Assembly (NCBI GenBank): GCA_905221605.1
Contig: CAJNDS010002130.1
Location: forward strand, 343,501-407,500
Direction: 5' to 3'
Source: Symbiodinium natans
Taxonomy: Eukaryota > Sar > Dinophyceae > Suessiales > Symbiodiniaceae
DNA: 64,000 nucleotides
The first letter of the stretch is position 1, and every line of letters starts with the position of its first letter. The position numbers were made by a program, and so were the translations under genes. The notes under the pieces are model-generated. The model was given only the letters and a program-made list of their open reading frames with translations. It made no database searches and was not told the origin of the DNA. Of this stretch, positions 29,954 through 39,596 are shown one piece after another.

Positions 29954-30195
29954 GTTGTTTTTGATTTTAAGAAGCTTTTTTTTGTTGTCTGTTTGGGGGC
30001 GGCGGCCCCCCCCCCCCCCAAAAAAAAAATCAAAAAACAGAAAGAAAAAGAAACCAAAGATCAGACACGCCCAAAGAGTTCCCCCCCTCATCCGCCCAAA
30101 ACCCTACCTGGAGACTCTCAACCCCAAAAACGTCCGATGGTCTGTTGAGGCTCCAGGGGCTGAGCAGAGGCTGAGACTGTGTTTCTCGCGCGTGT

Positions 30196-30202
30196 ATGTG
30201 TG

Positions 30203-30235
<33 letters not shown>

Positions 30236-30252
30236 GGGGGGGGGGGGTGGGG
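30196..30252. repeat. GT, T and G homopolymer cluster
   Basis: (GT)n followed by T and G runs. Confidence 0.9.
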
Positions 30253-30392
30253 CGGGGGTTGTATTTTGAGATCCTTAGAAGTAAGAGCATATTTAGATAT
30301 ATCTATATCTATAGCTGTAAGAACTCCAGGCTGAGAACACGGAAGAAGTCTCGGGCCCCGCACTTCGAAGCCCTCAGCAGCAAGGGATGCTC

Positions 30393-30656
30393 CTCACTTA
30401 GACGAGCAGTCCTTCGTAGGATCGAATCCTCAGTAGGGATGATAATTAGGGGGTACTATCATCCTTACTAAGGACAAGAGGGATGATACTTAAGGGGCCT
30501 TAGTAGGGATGATAATTCGGGGGTAACCGTCCTTGGAGGGATGATCATTAGGGGGGTTCTATAATCCTTATGAAGGACAAGAGGGATGATAATTAGGGGG
30601 TGCTAGAATCCCTATTAAGGACTGTTAGTATAAGGGAAAATATTTCAAGGGGATCT
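30393..30656. mobile_element. Tandem array of family A core modules
   Basis: The AGGGATGATAATTAGGGGG module and its partner AATCCTTATTAAGGAC recur about four times; one right end, TTAGTATAAGGG, is near 30630. Complete terminal repeats are absent. Confidence 0.55.
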
Positions 30657-30877
30657 ACCTCAATTGCGGCCTCGATCTGCTTCTTCTTTCCTCTGCCTGT
30701 GAGCCGAAGCCGCGATATAATCACCGCCCCCCCAAAGTACATTGTCCATTTTACTTGTGGTTCTTCTGATCTGTTGAGGATAGCTGTTGTTTTAACCAGA
30801 GTTGGTTCTTTTGAGTCCAGTGCCGGTTCGCGGATCCGTGTGCTTTCTTGTCAGCTTGCGCAGCCTTGCGCAAAGGC

Positions 30878-30930
30878 CCTACACCCTAAACCCTAAACTC
30901 AAAATCTTACACCCTAAACCCTAAAACCCT
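30878..30930. repeat. Interstitial telomeric tract, CCCTAAA orientation
   Basis: CCCTACA/CCCTAAA units left of exon 30952. Confidence 0.85.
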
Positions 30931-30951
30931 GGGCCCTCATTTTCTTCCGAG

Positions 30952-31077
30952 CCTGTCGGGAGGCTGGCGGAGGAGTCCAGAGCCTTGCCTTGCTCCAGTT
31001 TGGTTTTGCTAGCCCCTGGAGGTCTCCCTTCTCGTGAAAAGCACCAAAGCTTGGGTTACAAACCCCCCCTCCCTTAA
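30952..31077 (+). CDS. Exon-like segment
   Basis: Acceptor ...CATTTTCTTCCGAG. Reads PVGRLAEESRALPCSSLVLL then APGGLPSREKHQSLGYKP to TAA. It may end earlier at a GTCTCC donor near 31022. Confidence 0.5.
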   Translation, partial: PVGRLAEESRALPCSSLVLLAPGGLPSREKHQSLGYKPPLP

Positions 31078-31098
31078 GAGCCCTCTAACTCTTGCCAG

Positions 31099-31220
31099 AA
31101 GGTTGCGCTTGGGCTCCCTTGGCCTCTGCTTCGGCATAGGGGAAGCACAGCCTTCTCCTTGGCCTCCGAGGAACTCCAAGAAGGGCGGCCTCGTCCGGGC
31201 GCAGGCAGGTGGTCGTGGAG
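31099..31220 (+). CDS. Internal exon
   Basis: Acceptor ...AACTCTTGCCAG and donor GTGAGC. The best frame by codon bias reads RLRLGSLGLCFGIGEAQPSP then WPPRNSKKGGLVRAQ. A second frame is also open. Probably part of the gene that continues at 31321. Confidence 0.5.
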
Positions 31221-31320
31221 GTGAGCCCCTGGGGACAGGGATGGGGATGGCCCAGAGGCAAGGGCAAGGAAGAGAACCAGGAGATGTTTTCAGGGGTCTT
31301 CCAGACAATCTGGCTTATAG

Positions 31321-32181
31321 GTTGGCCTTCACCCCCCTGCCCCCATGGTCTGTGCGGTGCTCAAGGCCAAGTCCTTTGACAGGGTGCAGTTGGAGAGCTG
31401 CCTGCAGTGGCCGCTCGGCTGCGGAGTTGAAATGCAGCGACTTCCTGAAGCTTCTTCCACGCTGGAAGGGTGTTTTTTAATGCGCGTACGTGCCAGCACG
31501 GGCCTGAATGAGAGATCGTTGCCAGGGTGATCATTTGGTTATCCTGCTGCATCTTGCAAGGATTGAGTCTGAGAGCACAGCCCTGTGCGCCGTGCTCGAC
31601 CGGTGTGGGCTGGTCTGCTTCCAGCCTCTTGGAATGCTCCGCTTTCTTGCATGGGCTGAAGCGTGTCGGGGGGGGCGAGATGAAGTGGACTGCCGTGGAT
31701 CTTCAAAGCGTGCGTTCCTCACGAGAAACAGGAGGACCCCGAGTTCGATTTTGTTTTGTTTTGTTTTGGGTGTTTGCCCGATTCATTGTTTGCAGTCGCC
31801 GAGGCCTCCGCCGGAAGCAGAGTCCGATGGCCTAGACGCACTCTGGCGCCGGAACCACGCCGTGCATCCTGGATCCGAAGAAAGATGCAGAGCGCTCTTC
31901 GCAGAAGTGGGTACTTCCCTCCGTAGGGGCATCCCTAACAACATGCTCTCAAAGTGGAACCCCCCTCAGGTGCTGTCTTGCCTGGGCTGTTGACCTGAGT
32001 GCCGCCCAGGCAAGAGGGCGATTACGACACGGATTTGCACCTCAACGAGGAGGTGCCGTTTGGTCCAGTCGAAGAGCCAGAGGCGCCGGCTGCCAGTGAA
32101 GACAAGCATCGAGCACCTTTCTGCTTTGAGCCCCAGGCTTTTCAGCTGCTGTGCCTCTCCTGCCGTGCTCGTCGTTCTTGA
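31321..32181 (+). CDS. Four-exon gene of unknown function, acidic C-terminus
   Basis: Exons: 31321-31469 APMVCAVLKAKSFDRVQLES, acceptor GGCTTATAG, donor GTGTTT; 31561-31602 IESESTALCAVLD, donor GTGTGG; 31796-31906 PPPEAESDGLDALWRRNHAV then HPGSEERCRALFAE, donor GTGGGT; 32017-32181 GDYDTDLHLNEEVPFGPVEE then PEAPAASEDKHRAPFCFEPQ to TGA. The 31469/31561 and 31906/32017 junctions keep phase; 31602/31796 needs the acceptor at CGCCGAG. No family recognised. Confidence 0.6.
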
Positions 32182-32290
32182 GTGCTTGTTCTGTTGCCCT
32201 CTTCATTCTCTTATCACAAATGTGAAGAGCTGAAGACATCTCAAAACGCCTCCAAAACCCAAAGCCCAAAACCCAAAAACCCTTGGATAG

Positions 32291-32371
32291 GACGAAGCGA
32301 TAGCCGATGCACTGGCGGCGGGTCTGCCGGCGCTGGTGGCCCACTTGCCCGCTGCTGGGGCTGCCATATGA
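32291..32371 (+). CDS. Terminal exon-like segment, Ala-rich
   Basis: Acceptor ...CTTGGATAG. Reads DEAIADALAAGLPALVAHLP then AAGAAI and TGA. Confidence 0.5.
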   Translation, partial: DEAIADALAAGLPALVAHLPAAGAAI

Positions 32372-32826
32372 TATGGGCTGCCCCTCTTTTGTGCCCTCCA
32401 AGTTTGGGGTTCTAGGGATGTCTTGGGTTTAGGGCCATCTCAGCCCCATCTCAGCCCTGTCTCAGCGGCATCTCAGCTCCTCTCTCAGTCCTCACCTGGA
32501 AGGGTCCATGAGAAATGATCCGCCAAGGTCACGCGGCGAGCTCGTCAGGTCCTTGCGTACCTGCGCCTCGGGCGCGAGTAGCCGGCTAGTAGGTGGTCAC
32601 TGTGAGTCTTGCGAGCGTGGAGGCACCCAACAAAACATTGCCAAAACTGTAGCGAAGTCTACATCGCCGGCCTGCTATTGGGACATGTCTTGCAAGAGTC
32701 AATCAACGTCCCTGCAGCCAATCGATGCTCGCAACTACAGAAGTCGCTGCTTTGTCAAGGCAGGGTTCACACCAATGTCGCCTCCAAAGTGCAACAAGTG
32801 CAGCATGTGCAGCTCCCTTCATTCAG

Positions 32827-32953
32827 GAATGCGGCGTCGCTGCCGCAGGGCTGGAGCTTCTGCGAGCCGCGCTTCGTGGAGGTCCAGGCGCGGGCCTTCT
32901 CCAGTCCGCTGCAACTGGAGTTTCTAGGGAGCCTTGTTCTGTCTCCGGCTTAG
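32827..32953 (+). CDS. Exon-like segment
   Basis: Acceptor ...CCCTTCATTCAG. Reads NAASLPQGWSFCEPRFVEVQ then ARAFSSPLQLEFLGSLVLSP to TAG. The same frame is open back to 32609, so the exon may be longer. Confidence 0.5.
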
Positions 32954-33030
32954 TGTACACCAGAGCACCCATGTCCCCACCCCGCCCCTTCCCCCAGCCT
33001 CGCAAGGGGGGGTTTGGGTCTCAGCCTCAG

Positions 33031-33191
33031 CACCCTGAGGTGGTGTCCGAACTGGTGGCCTTGGCACAGGCTCACAGTACCAGGAGAGCCATTTGGACAG
33101 CCCACGTCACCTCCCCTCCCCCCAAAAAAACAAGAAAGCCGGAACAAGACTGGCTTCTGAGGGTTCTCGAGATGTCTGCACGCTTGAAGAG
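33031..33191 (+). CDS. Two short exons, phase-consistent
   Basis: Exon 33031-33069 HPEVVSELVALAQ, donor GC. Exon 33139-33191 PEQDWLLRVLEMSARLK, donor GTGACG. Joined in phase 0 by a GC-AG intron of 69 bp. Confidence 0.5.
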
Positions 33192-33534
33192 GTGACGCAT
33201 GGTGACTCACTGAGCCCTGAACCTAACACTCGGAACTTCCTCCTTCGGTCGTTGGATCGCTCTGCCGCATCCCTCGAGGAGGCTTGAGCAACCCGATGAG
33301 TGCACCCGAATGAGCGCCGCTCGGTGCGGAACGGAAAGAAGTTGGGGTTGCCTGTAGGTATAGGAGCCTTAAAAAAGAAGCATAAATGGAAATAAATACA
33401 CATATAAACAAATGGAAAACAGATAAATAAATGAATAAATAAGTTGGTGAATGTGTCTTTGGGGTGTCCATCCGGGGACTCTACATCCTCTCCGGTAGCG
33501 GATGTCTTTTAAACCGACTTCCTGCCCTCTGCAG

Positions 33535-33815
33535 CTGCAAGCCCTCGACACCCAACATCTTCATTCGGGGTTTAGGGTCTAGGGCTCAGGGTTTGTGGGG
33601 TTTAGGGCTCAGGGTTCAGGGTTTGGGGTTTAGGGTTTGGGGTTTCGGGCGTTGGGTTTAGGGTTTAGGCCCGAAAGACGTCCTTGAACAGGTCACCGAA
33701 ACACACACCCACACGCCTGGAATGCTCCCTGAACAGGTCCAGGTCATTTTGAGGGCGCTTGCCCGGGCTGGTGTCCTCCAGTGTGCCACACCTTGGGACG
33801 TCGAGGACCGAGCTG
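33535..33815 (+). CDS. Two exons joined across an all-telomeric intron
   Basis: Exon 33535-33569, acceptor CCTGCCCTCTGCAG, reads CKPSTPNIFIR. Exon 33678-33815, donor GTGAGC, reads VLEQVTETHTHTPGMLPEQV then QVILRALARAGVLQCATPWD. The junction codon GAC (Asp) keeps the frame. The 108-bp intron starts GTTTAGGG and consists almost wholly of TTTAGGG-like units. Function unknown. Confidence 0.65.
33570..33677. repeat. Intron made of TTTAGGG-type repeats
   Basis: GTTTAGGG, then GGGCTCAGGG, GGTTCAGGG, TTTGGGG and TTTAGGG variants, ending CCCGAAAG. Confidence 0.8.
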
Positions 33816-33934
33816 GTGAGCGGTGTGACGGATGGCGATGTTCAGCACAGAAGCCTAAACGGGCCTCCCAGGTTTTGAGGAGCATAACCCCCTATACCCC
33901 CGCTCCAAACAAAAAACCCTGCGAAAACCGTAAG

Positions 33935-33973
33935 GAGACCGAGGAGTACAGCCCGGAGGCCTATGCCCCGCAG
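33935..33973 (+). CDS. Short exon, 13 codons
   Basis: Acceptor ...CGAAAACCGTAAG and donor GTAGAG. Reads ETEEYSPEAYAPQ. Likely a later exon of the 33535-33815 gene; the phase link is unresolved. Confidence 0.45.
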
Positions 33974-34025
33974 GTAGAGCCGCTCGGCGGCTCAAGATTG
34001 AAGGTTTTGGGTATTTATTCAGAAC

Positions 34026-34130
34026 CCTAAAACACCCGAAATATCCTGAAAGCTTAAAAGACCCTAAAACACCCTAAAACACCCTAAAACACCCTAAAAC
34101 CCTAAACCACCTAAAACCCTAAACCCTTGG
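34026..34130. repeat. CCCTAAAACA / CCCTAAAA telomere-variant tract
   Basis: CCCTAAAACA decamers then CCCTAAAA/CCCTAAA, left of exon 34155. Confidence 0.85.
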
Positions 34131-34154
34131 ACTCCCCCCAAAAAAAACCCACAG

Positions 34155-34253
34155 CACAACCAATGCAACTCCCCTTGCGACCCTCCGCTTCTTCGAGTCC
34201 CAGGCCTCCCTTGGCACCCGCCGCCGCCGCTTTGCATCCACAGGCCAGGGAAG
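34155..34253 (+). CDS. Exon framed by telomeric repeats, Pro/Ala-rich
   Basis: Reads PMQLPLRPSASSSPRPPLAP then AAAALHPQARE. Acceptor ACCCACAG; donor GTTTTAGGG opens the next TTTAGGG tract. Confidence 0.55.
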
Positions 34254-34352
34254 GTTTTAGGGTGTTTAGGGTTTGGGGTTGAGGGTCTCAGGGTTTAGGG
34301 TTCAGGGTTTAGGGTTTAGTGTTTGGGGTTTATGGGGTCTAGGGGTTGAGTT
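34254..34352. repeat. Interstitial telomeric tract, TTTAGGG orientation
   Basis: Starts at the donor of exon 34155-34253. Confidence 0.85.
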
Positions 34353-34574
34353 GTACAGGGGCCATAGGGAAGACTATTGGTTGTCCCGACCCCTATATTA
34401 TTGTACCACGCCGGATGAGATGGAAAAAGATCAGCTGCCAACACGCAGTTTCACACCTTGCCCTCAGCTCTGGCTTCGAGCATCCCAGCCCCTGGTGGCA
34501 AGTCCTCCCATCGCTCATCGATCAGCGAAGAGGTTGCGTGCACAAACGCTTTCCATTTTGGGTATTCCCAGAAT

Positions 34575-34655
34575 AAGGATACCTCTTCTACACTCGAATA
34601 CAACCCCCCTTAAAGGGAACCCCCAAAAAGGGTACCCCTATTTTCGGAAACCACA
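34575..34655. mobile_element. Family C element (degenerate)
   Basis: Contains AAAAAGGGTACCCCTATTTT and the terminal TTTTCGGAAACC. The left end is poorly preserved. Confidence 0.45.
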
Positions 34656-34678
34656 TTTGTCTTTGGCGTGGTGTCGAG

Positions 34679-34738
34679 ATGAGTTGCTGATCTGGGAGGC
34701 CCGATCCCTCGCAGCTCGCCTAGGCGCCTGGGAGGGGG
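34679..34738 (+). CDS. Exon-like segment
   Basis: Acceptor ...GGCGTGGTGTCGAG. Reads ELLIWEARSLAARLGAWEG, donor GTTGGG. TTTAGGG repeats follow. Confidence 0.5.
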
Positions 34739-34746
34739 TTGGGTGG

Positions 34747-34805
34747 GTGTAGGGTTTAGGGTTTAGGGTTGAGGGTTGAGGGTTTAGGGTTTGGGGTTTA
34801 GGGGG
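34747..34805. repeat. Interstitial telomeric tract, TTTAGGG orientation
   Basis: TTTAGGG and GTTGAGGG units right of exon 34679-34738. Confidence 0.9.
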
Positions 34806-34827
34806 TTGAACCCTACTGCCCGAAACT

Positions 34828-34927
34828 TGGGATGTTCCCCCTTATACCGTGCAGTTTTTAATCGGGATTATAGTACCCTTGATTATAGTTGCTGTTCAGG
34901 ACTGTGAGTATAAGGGGGAACATCCCA
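34828..34927. mobile_element. Family A element, complete 100-bp copy
   Basis: TGGGATGTTCCCCCTTATAC at the left; its near-perfect inverse, ending GGGGGAACATCCCA, at the right. Confidence 0.8.
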
Positions 34928-35524
34928 ACCCGAAACCTTAAAAATCGAAGAGGAAAGCGCGAGCAGACGCCACTGTCGTCTGGAGAGCTGGGCGAGGCAT
35001 CCTGGATGCCTCTGAGTTCTCACGATGTCTCATGCACTTGATTTAGGACTTCACGGTGGTGTGCAGCTGAAGTTACTTGTGTGCCATCTCCGGCTATGTC
35101 TGATAGGCATTACTTGCGGTTACGCACGCCGGCGAAAATAGAGTTGTAGTTGAGTTGGGCTGTGGAAGCAAGAGCGTCTGCAAGAGGATCGCTGCGAGGA
35201 TCACTGAGTTCTTGGTGAGTCATAGCTTGTCACAGCAGCCTGAGAGCTGTGAAGACTTGACCGGGTACCGCAGTTCTAATGCAACCCCCATAGCCGGAGG
35301 TGGTGTAATATTAACAATATTAGTTTTCTTAATGTTCATAATAATAAAAAAATATTGGTAGTACTATACGAATATTAATGACAATAAGCCCAGGCCATGC
35401 AGGCGATGCTCCTGAAGCTCCTGAGTCTGAATGGCACGCACGGCAGCTGGTCCCAGCCGATTCTCCTTCCCAGGCCTTGTGTTGAGGGCTCTGACAAGGG
35501 GGGGCTCTCTTCTTTTTGGTGGAG

Positions 35525-35667
35525 GTTCGCGTGGACGCGGAGTTGCGCAAGTTGCCGGAAATCCCTTGCGAAAAGAAGCCGGGTGTGCCCAAGGAAGCTG
35601 CAGCCTGGGCTCTCCTAAGTCCCCGAAAGCCACATTGGGCCGTCCTCGGCTCATGCGGGAGACCGGC
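35525..35667 (+). CDS. Internal exon, about 47 codons
   Basis: A pyrimidine-rich acceptor CTTCTTTTTGGTGGAG. Reads VRVDAELRKLPEIPCEKKPG then VPKEAAAWALLSPRKPHWAV; donor GTAGGC possible. Strong codon bias. A 227-codon minus ORF across the region is an antisense shadow. Confidence 0.55.
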
Positions 35668-35689
35668 GTAGGCCGTCAGCGCCGTCCAG

Positions 35690-35760
35690 GAGTGCGGAGA
35701 GCTCGACGCTGGTGGCTGCCTGGCGAAGATGAAGGGACATGAGGGTGTTAGGTTCGGAGA
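35690..35760 (+). CDS. Exon-like segment
   Basis: Acceptor ...CGCCGTCCAG. Reads ECGELDAGGCLAKMKGHEG. The 3' border is uncertain. Likely the same gene as 35525 and 35967. Confidence 0.45.
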
Positions 35761-35966
35761 GACCCCCGAGAAGGGACCCGGATGCCATCCTACTTCCGTG
35801 TTCCCCCTGTGTCCTACGTACGTACCTGCATGCCCGAAGGAGCCCCTGAATTGCATATGGAAATTTAGATCTGGCACGCAAGCAAGCCTGAGCAAGCTTC
35901 GGCAAGACTCCTCAACCTCAGAATGGTTCAGGGTTGTGGATCGTCTCCCTGACCCCACAGCCTCAG

Positions 35967-36053
35967 GTGCCAGAGGACACCGACGAGAGCAGAAAAGCCG
36001 TGCAGCGGGCAAGGAGCAGCCAGGAGGCCAAGAGCCACAAGCCCGTTCTCTAA
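35967..36053 (+). CDS. Terminal exon
   Basis: Acceptor ...CCCACAGCCTCAG. Reads VPEDTDESRKAVQRARSSQE then AKSHKPVL and TAA. Product unrecognised. Confidence 0.55.
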   Translation: MPEDTDESRKAVQRARSSQEAKSHKPVL

Positions 36054-36611
36054 CTTAGGTAAGCGCAGCAGCAGCTGCTAGGTACACCTCGTGCCGAAAA
36101 ACGGGCAGTGTGAGTCTACTGGCTCCGTGCAGACGCTGTCCCTTCTGTCTGCCTACTCTTGCATCTGACAATTGAAATTGGTCTTTGTCCGGGACTGGTG
36201 ATTCGTGAGGCCGTGCAGCCCCCAAAACAAAGCCAAAGCCCGGGCCCGAAACGACAAAGTCCAAGTGCAGCGCGAGTTCCTTGTAAAAGGTGACCGGGAA
36301 TCATACGAGCACATGTGAGCACGTATGAGCACATAGGAGCACCACACATCCTTCACTTCATGGACATCTTGAGTTCACTGTGACAGGTGGGCCAAGCCGT
36401 TTGGCCGCGTCTCGTGGAATGCCACACCCGGCATGTTTCAGAGGGGCGACTCGATGGCTTGCCACCACGAGTGACTTTACCGATTGGCCGAAGGGGGCTT
36501 CTGCTTGCTGCTGTAGTCTCTCTGGCAGTCTCCAATTGCCAGACTTTGTGGCAGGCCTAACAATGCAGGACATGGGCCAGCTGGCCGTGTGGTTCCGGCG
36601 CGAGAAGCCAC

Positions 36612-36780
36612 TTGCCTGTCATGACAGCGAACAAAGATGAACACAGTGTGACCCTCAGAGTAAAACTGCTCCTAAGGCGGCTGCGCTTCAAGAGTTCTGG
36701 TGATGAGAGGATCATGCACGTCAAGGACAGCAAGGGAGGGGGCATCCCGCCGTCTCCAGAAGCACCCCCAAAGGGGCTAA
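36612..36780 (+). CDS. Exon-like segment
   Basis: Reads MTANKDEHSVTLRVKLLLRR then LRFKSSGDERIMHVKDSKGG from an ATG at 36621. Codons C/G-biased. Runs toward a CCCTAAA tract. Confidence 0.5.
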
Positions 36781-36838
36781 GCCTACACCCTAAACCCTCA
36801 AAACCCTAAACCCCCATACCCCACAACCCCAAGTGAAG

Positions 36839-36912
36839 ATCAAACGAAGGACCCTTCCAAGAAGGACAAGGTGGAGTTGCTGCTGGCCTCATCTGGGGGG
36901 GCGTGGTTGTGA
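36839..36912 (+). CDS. Exon after a telomeric tract
   Basis: Reads QTKDPSKKDKVELLLASSGG then AWL and TGA. C-rich telomeric sequence at 36785-36830 precedes it and TTTAGGG-like sequence follows at 36957. Confidence 0.5.
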
Positions 36913-37111
36913 ATCAGGGGGCGGCCATTTTGGTGTCTTGAGATCCGAAGCTGGCTTGGGGTTGAGGGTCGTGGGCTTCGGGTTTGGGGAGGCTCGCCTC
37001 TTTGCCCTTCTTCCGTCCCCTCCCACGAGAAGGATTCATGTGGGTTGTGGTCAAAGCTGGAACGTATCTAACTGATGCGTACCACTGCTGCAGCCGCAAA
37101 TCGCTGGCATA

Positions 37112-37212
37112 GCTCTCTCTCTCTCTCACTCTCTCTGTCTCTCTCTGTCTCTCCCGCTCTCTCCCTCTCTCTCCCTCTCTCTCCCTCTCTCTCCCTCTCT
37201 TTCCCTCTCTGT
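37112..37212. repeat. CT-rich microsatellite
   Basis: (CT)n with CTCTCTCC and GTCT interruptions. Confidence 0.95.
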
Positions 37213-37317
37213 CTGCAGGCTTGGCTGCGTCACCCAAATAAGCCATCGATGACTTGTTGGTATTTAACTACTCTGATTCATTGTTTTCCTGTGCGCAAGA
37301 CTTCCAGACACTTCCAG

Positions 37318-37380
37318 GTTCCGGCGTGTGCTTGCCGCTGCCAATCGCAACTTGCGAAGTGACAGCCCAGGCCGGATACG
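37318..37380 (+). CDS. Exon-like segment ending at a family C element
   Basis: Acceptor ...CAGACACTTCCAG. Reads FRRVLAAANRNLRSDSPGRI. The frame meets a family C element at 37381. Confidence 0.45.
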
Positions 37381-37479
37381 GGGGTTTACGAAAGTTGCGG
37401 TACGTTATTGGGGTTCTTGTTATCAGGAGATCCTACTATTTGGGGTCTAAAATATGGGTCGCTTATTTTCGTAAACCAG
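37381..37479. mobile_element. Family C element, near-complete copy
   Basis: Left end GGGTTTACGAAAGTTGCGG, right end GCTTATTTTCGTAAACC, so the termini are inverted repeats. Core TATCAGGAGATCCTACTATT. Confidence 0.65.
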
Positions 37480-37799
37480 ATGAGCATGCACCTGCACTCG
37501 TGCGCTCATCTTTGCTGTGCAGTTCTGAGTATCTCATGGAGTGGCGGCGACAGCTTGTGTTCCGTGTCGCAGCAACAATTTGACAACAACTTGGTCATGT
37601 CCTTTGGGATGTTTAAAAAGATAAACCCAAAACCCCTAAACCCGAAAACCTAAGCCCATATTATTGTACCAGCGAGCAATGTGCTGATGATTGTCATGTT
37701 CCTGCCTGGCAGACGTAACAGAGCGAAGCAGTCCACCAGCACTTGGGTAGGCCTCCACCCAACTTGTAAAGCATTAATACAGTATAGTAACCGACAAAA

Positions 37800-38180
37800 A
37801 TCATCACACATATAATATAATGAGTAGCAACAACAGCAGCAACAACAACAATACAGAACAATTACTAGTTATACTACTAATCACAATAATAATCGATATA
37901 ATCATAATAGTATTAGCAACATTCATACTGAGAATAAAAGTGCCAATAATAATACTAATAACAGTACGAATAGCAACAGCAATAATAAATCTATATGATT
38001 GTTACTATGTACTTATGACTGTATGTAATATTATGGTCGTATGTTATATGGAAAAATCCCAGTGTATAATGATATTTAAAACCATAGACTCATGTGTATT
38101 CATATATAAGGCAAGAGAATCATGTTTACATGAAGTTTAGAGAAGCAGGTGTAATCATACATAGAGCTACAGAGTCATGT
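37800..38180. other. AT-rich stretch without supported gene
   Basis: CAACAGCAGCAA and AATAAT-like low complexity. An open 106-codon frame has AT-rich codons unlike the exons and is probably not real. Confidence 0.5.
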
Positions 38181-38202
38181 GTAAAAAATGTATGACATAC
38201 AT

Positions 38203-38302
38203 TGGGATGTCCCCTGATACGAACAGTCCTTAGTAGGGATGAGAAAATGGGGGGGCACTAGAATCCCGATGAAGGACTGTGAGTCTAAGGGTTCACATCC
38301 CA
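38203..38302. mobile_element. Family A element, complete 100-bp copy
   Basis: TGGGATGTCCCC left, TTCACATCCCA right, core AGTCCTTAGTAGGGATGA. A second, left-truncated copy follows at 38370-38462. Confidence 0.75.
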
Positions 38303-38369
38303 AGATATACATAAAGCAAAAGAGAAGCATGTGTAATCAACTATAAAGCTACAAAGTCATGTGTAAAAA

Positions 38370-38462
38370 AGGTATGATACTAGCAGTCCTTAGTAGGGAT
38401 GATCATAGGGGGTGACTTTATTTCCGATTAAGGACTCTGAGTAAAAGGGTTAACATCCTTGG
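38370..38462. mobile_element. Family A element, left-truncated copy
   Basis: Begins GATACTAGCAGTCCTTAG and ends GGTTAACATCC. It arose next to a duplicated flank (38105-38200 against 38309-38380). Confidence 0.6.
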
Positions 38463-38494
38463 GACGGTCTCTCCAAGGCCTCCCCATCATCCAG

Positions 38495-38827
38495 AGTGCA
38501 CCCGGGGAGCCTCGGCGAGGGGCCTGGCGGGAGCCCGGCGCGTCGGCGGAGCTTCTGGCAGCAAGCCCAAGGCTTGTCAGTGTTTTATATTTTGTTGGGG
38601 TGTGTGTCTGTGTGCACACCTGTTCGCAAAGGCTTCTCCTTTTAAGGAATTCAAGGCAGGGGGGTTGCCAGTGGGTGGTGACCCAACGAAGCGGTCCACT
38701 GAGCATGCTGATATGGAGTCTGATCAACTTCAAGTACCTGCAATTTTGAATACTGAGCTGCGAGCTCAACACCGTCTCGACATCAGAGTGGTTGCAACAG
38801 ACATGTTCCCTCAATTAACCCTTTCGG
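38495..38827 (+). CDS. Two-exon gene piece, phase-consistent
   Basis: Exon 38495-38575 SAPGEPRRGAWREPGASAEL, acceptor CATCATCCAG, donor GTCAGT. Exon 38632-38827 ASPFKEFKAGGLPVGGDPTK then RSTEHADMESDQLQVPAILN, donor GTTGTC. Phase 0 junction across a 56-bp intron. Product unrecognised. Confidence 0.55.
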
Positions 38828-39117
38828 GTTGTCAGCAAAAGTGTGTGTGTGTGTGTGCGCGTGTTTTAGTCTTAGATGTTGTTGCCTTGTTTTTGTTTTG
38901 GTGTTTTGGGCTGTGTTTTTTTGGGCTTTTGGGTTTTTGGTTTTTGTTTTTTTGGGGTTTGTGGTGTTGCAAAGGAGCTTCACGGGCCGTCTTCTCTGAG
39001 CCAATCCCGGGATTCTTCTCCATGAGAAATATCCTACAGGAGAACCTGGAGATTATTGTCCTGGCTCTGATTGTCGCCCCAAAAGAGAAACTTGGGGGGT
39101 GGGTTTGGAGAATATGG

Positions 39118-39173
39118 GGGGGGGGAAACTATAATCCCTATGAAGGACTGTTGGCATAAGGAGGAACATCCCA
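39118..39173. mobile_element. Family A element, right half only
   Basis: ATAATCCCTATGAAGGACTG then GGCATAAGGAGGAACATCCC. Confidence 0.6.
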
Positions 39174-39307
39174 AACTGCTACTGTTGGTGATATTTCATG
39201 TCACCACATTCGTTTTGACATGGCGTGAGGGCATGAGGTTGAGACGACTAGCATCAGTTTCCTCCCGACTCAGACGGATTTTAAGACAACGCTCTGAAAG
39301 CTCCTGC

Positions 39308-39352
39308 GGGTTTAGGGTTTAGGGTTTAGGGGTTTAGGGTTTAGGGTTTAGG
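39308..39352. repeat. Interstitial telomeric tract, TTTAGGG orientation
   Basis: Six TTTAGGG units. Confidence 0.9.
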
Positions 39353-39436
39353 GCTACTGGTACAACAGCATTCCCGGAAGCCCTCCAACCCACTGCCATA
39401 CGTTCGAATGTGAACTTGTTTCTACTGTCCAACGGC

Positions 39437-39500
39437 CCAAACCCTAAACCCTAAACCCTAAACCCTAAACTCTCAGCCCTAAGCCCTAAACCCTAAACCC
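39437..39500. repeat. Interstitial telomeric tract, CCCTAAA orientation
   Basis: CCCTAAA/CCCTAAG units left of exon 39507. Confidence 0.9.
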
Positions 39501-39506
39501 TCCGAG

Positions 39507-39596
39507 GATTTCTTTCGGGAGGCGTGGCCTCAAATGCAGGAGGCAGCCCCGACGGGAGATAAACATGACGATGTCGTTGGCTGGCCTGTTCGTGTT
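39507..39596 (+). CDS. Exon framed by telomeric repeats
   Basis: Acceptor CCCTCCGAG and donor GTATCC, 30 codons, phase 0. Reads DFFREAWPQMQEAAPTGDKH then DDVVGWPVRV. CCCTAAA lies left; GGCTTAGGGTTTAGG right. Confidence 0.6.

Noticed and set aside
35329-36012. 227-codon minus-strand ORF, the longest in the window
   Set aside because: Antisense to three plus-strand exons with better codon bias and splice sites; the right end is AT-rich low complexity.
36612-36945. Possible dinoflagellate spliced-leader relic near GGCCATTTTGGTGTCTTGAG
   Set aside because: Matches only a few words of the canonical leader (CCATTTTGGC TCAAG); too short and diverged.
37820-38140. 106-codon ORF with hydrophobic residues
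   Set aside because: Codons are AT-rich, unlike every supported exon, and the stretch overlaps trinucleotide repeats.
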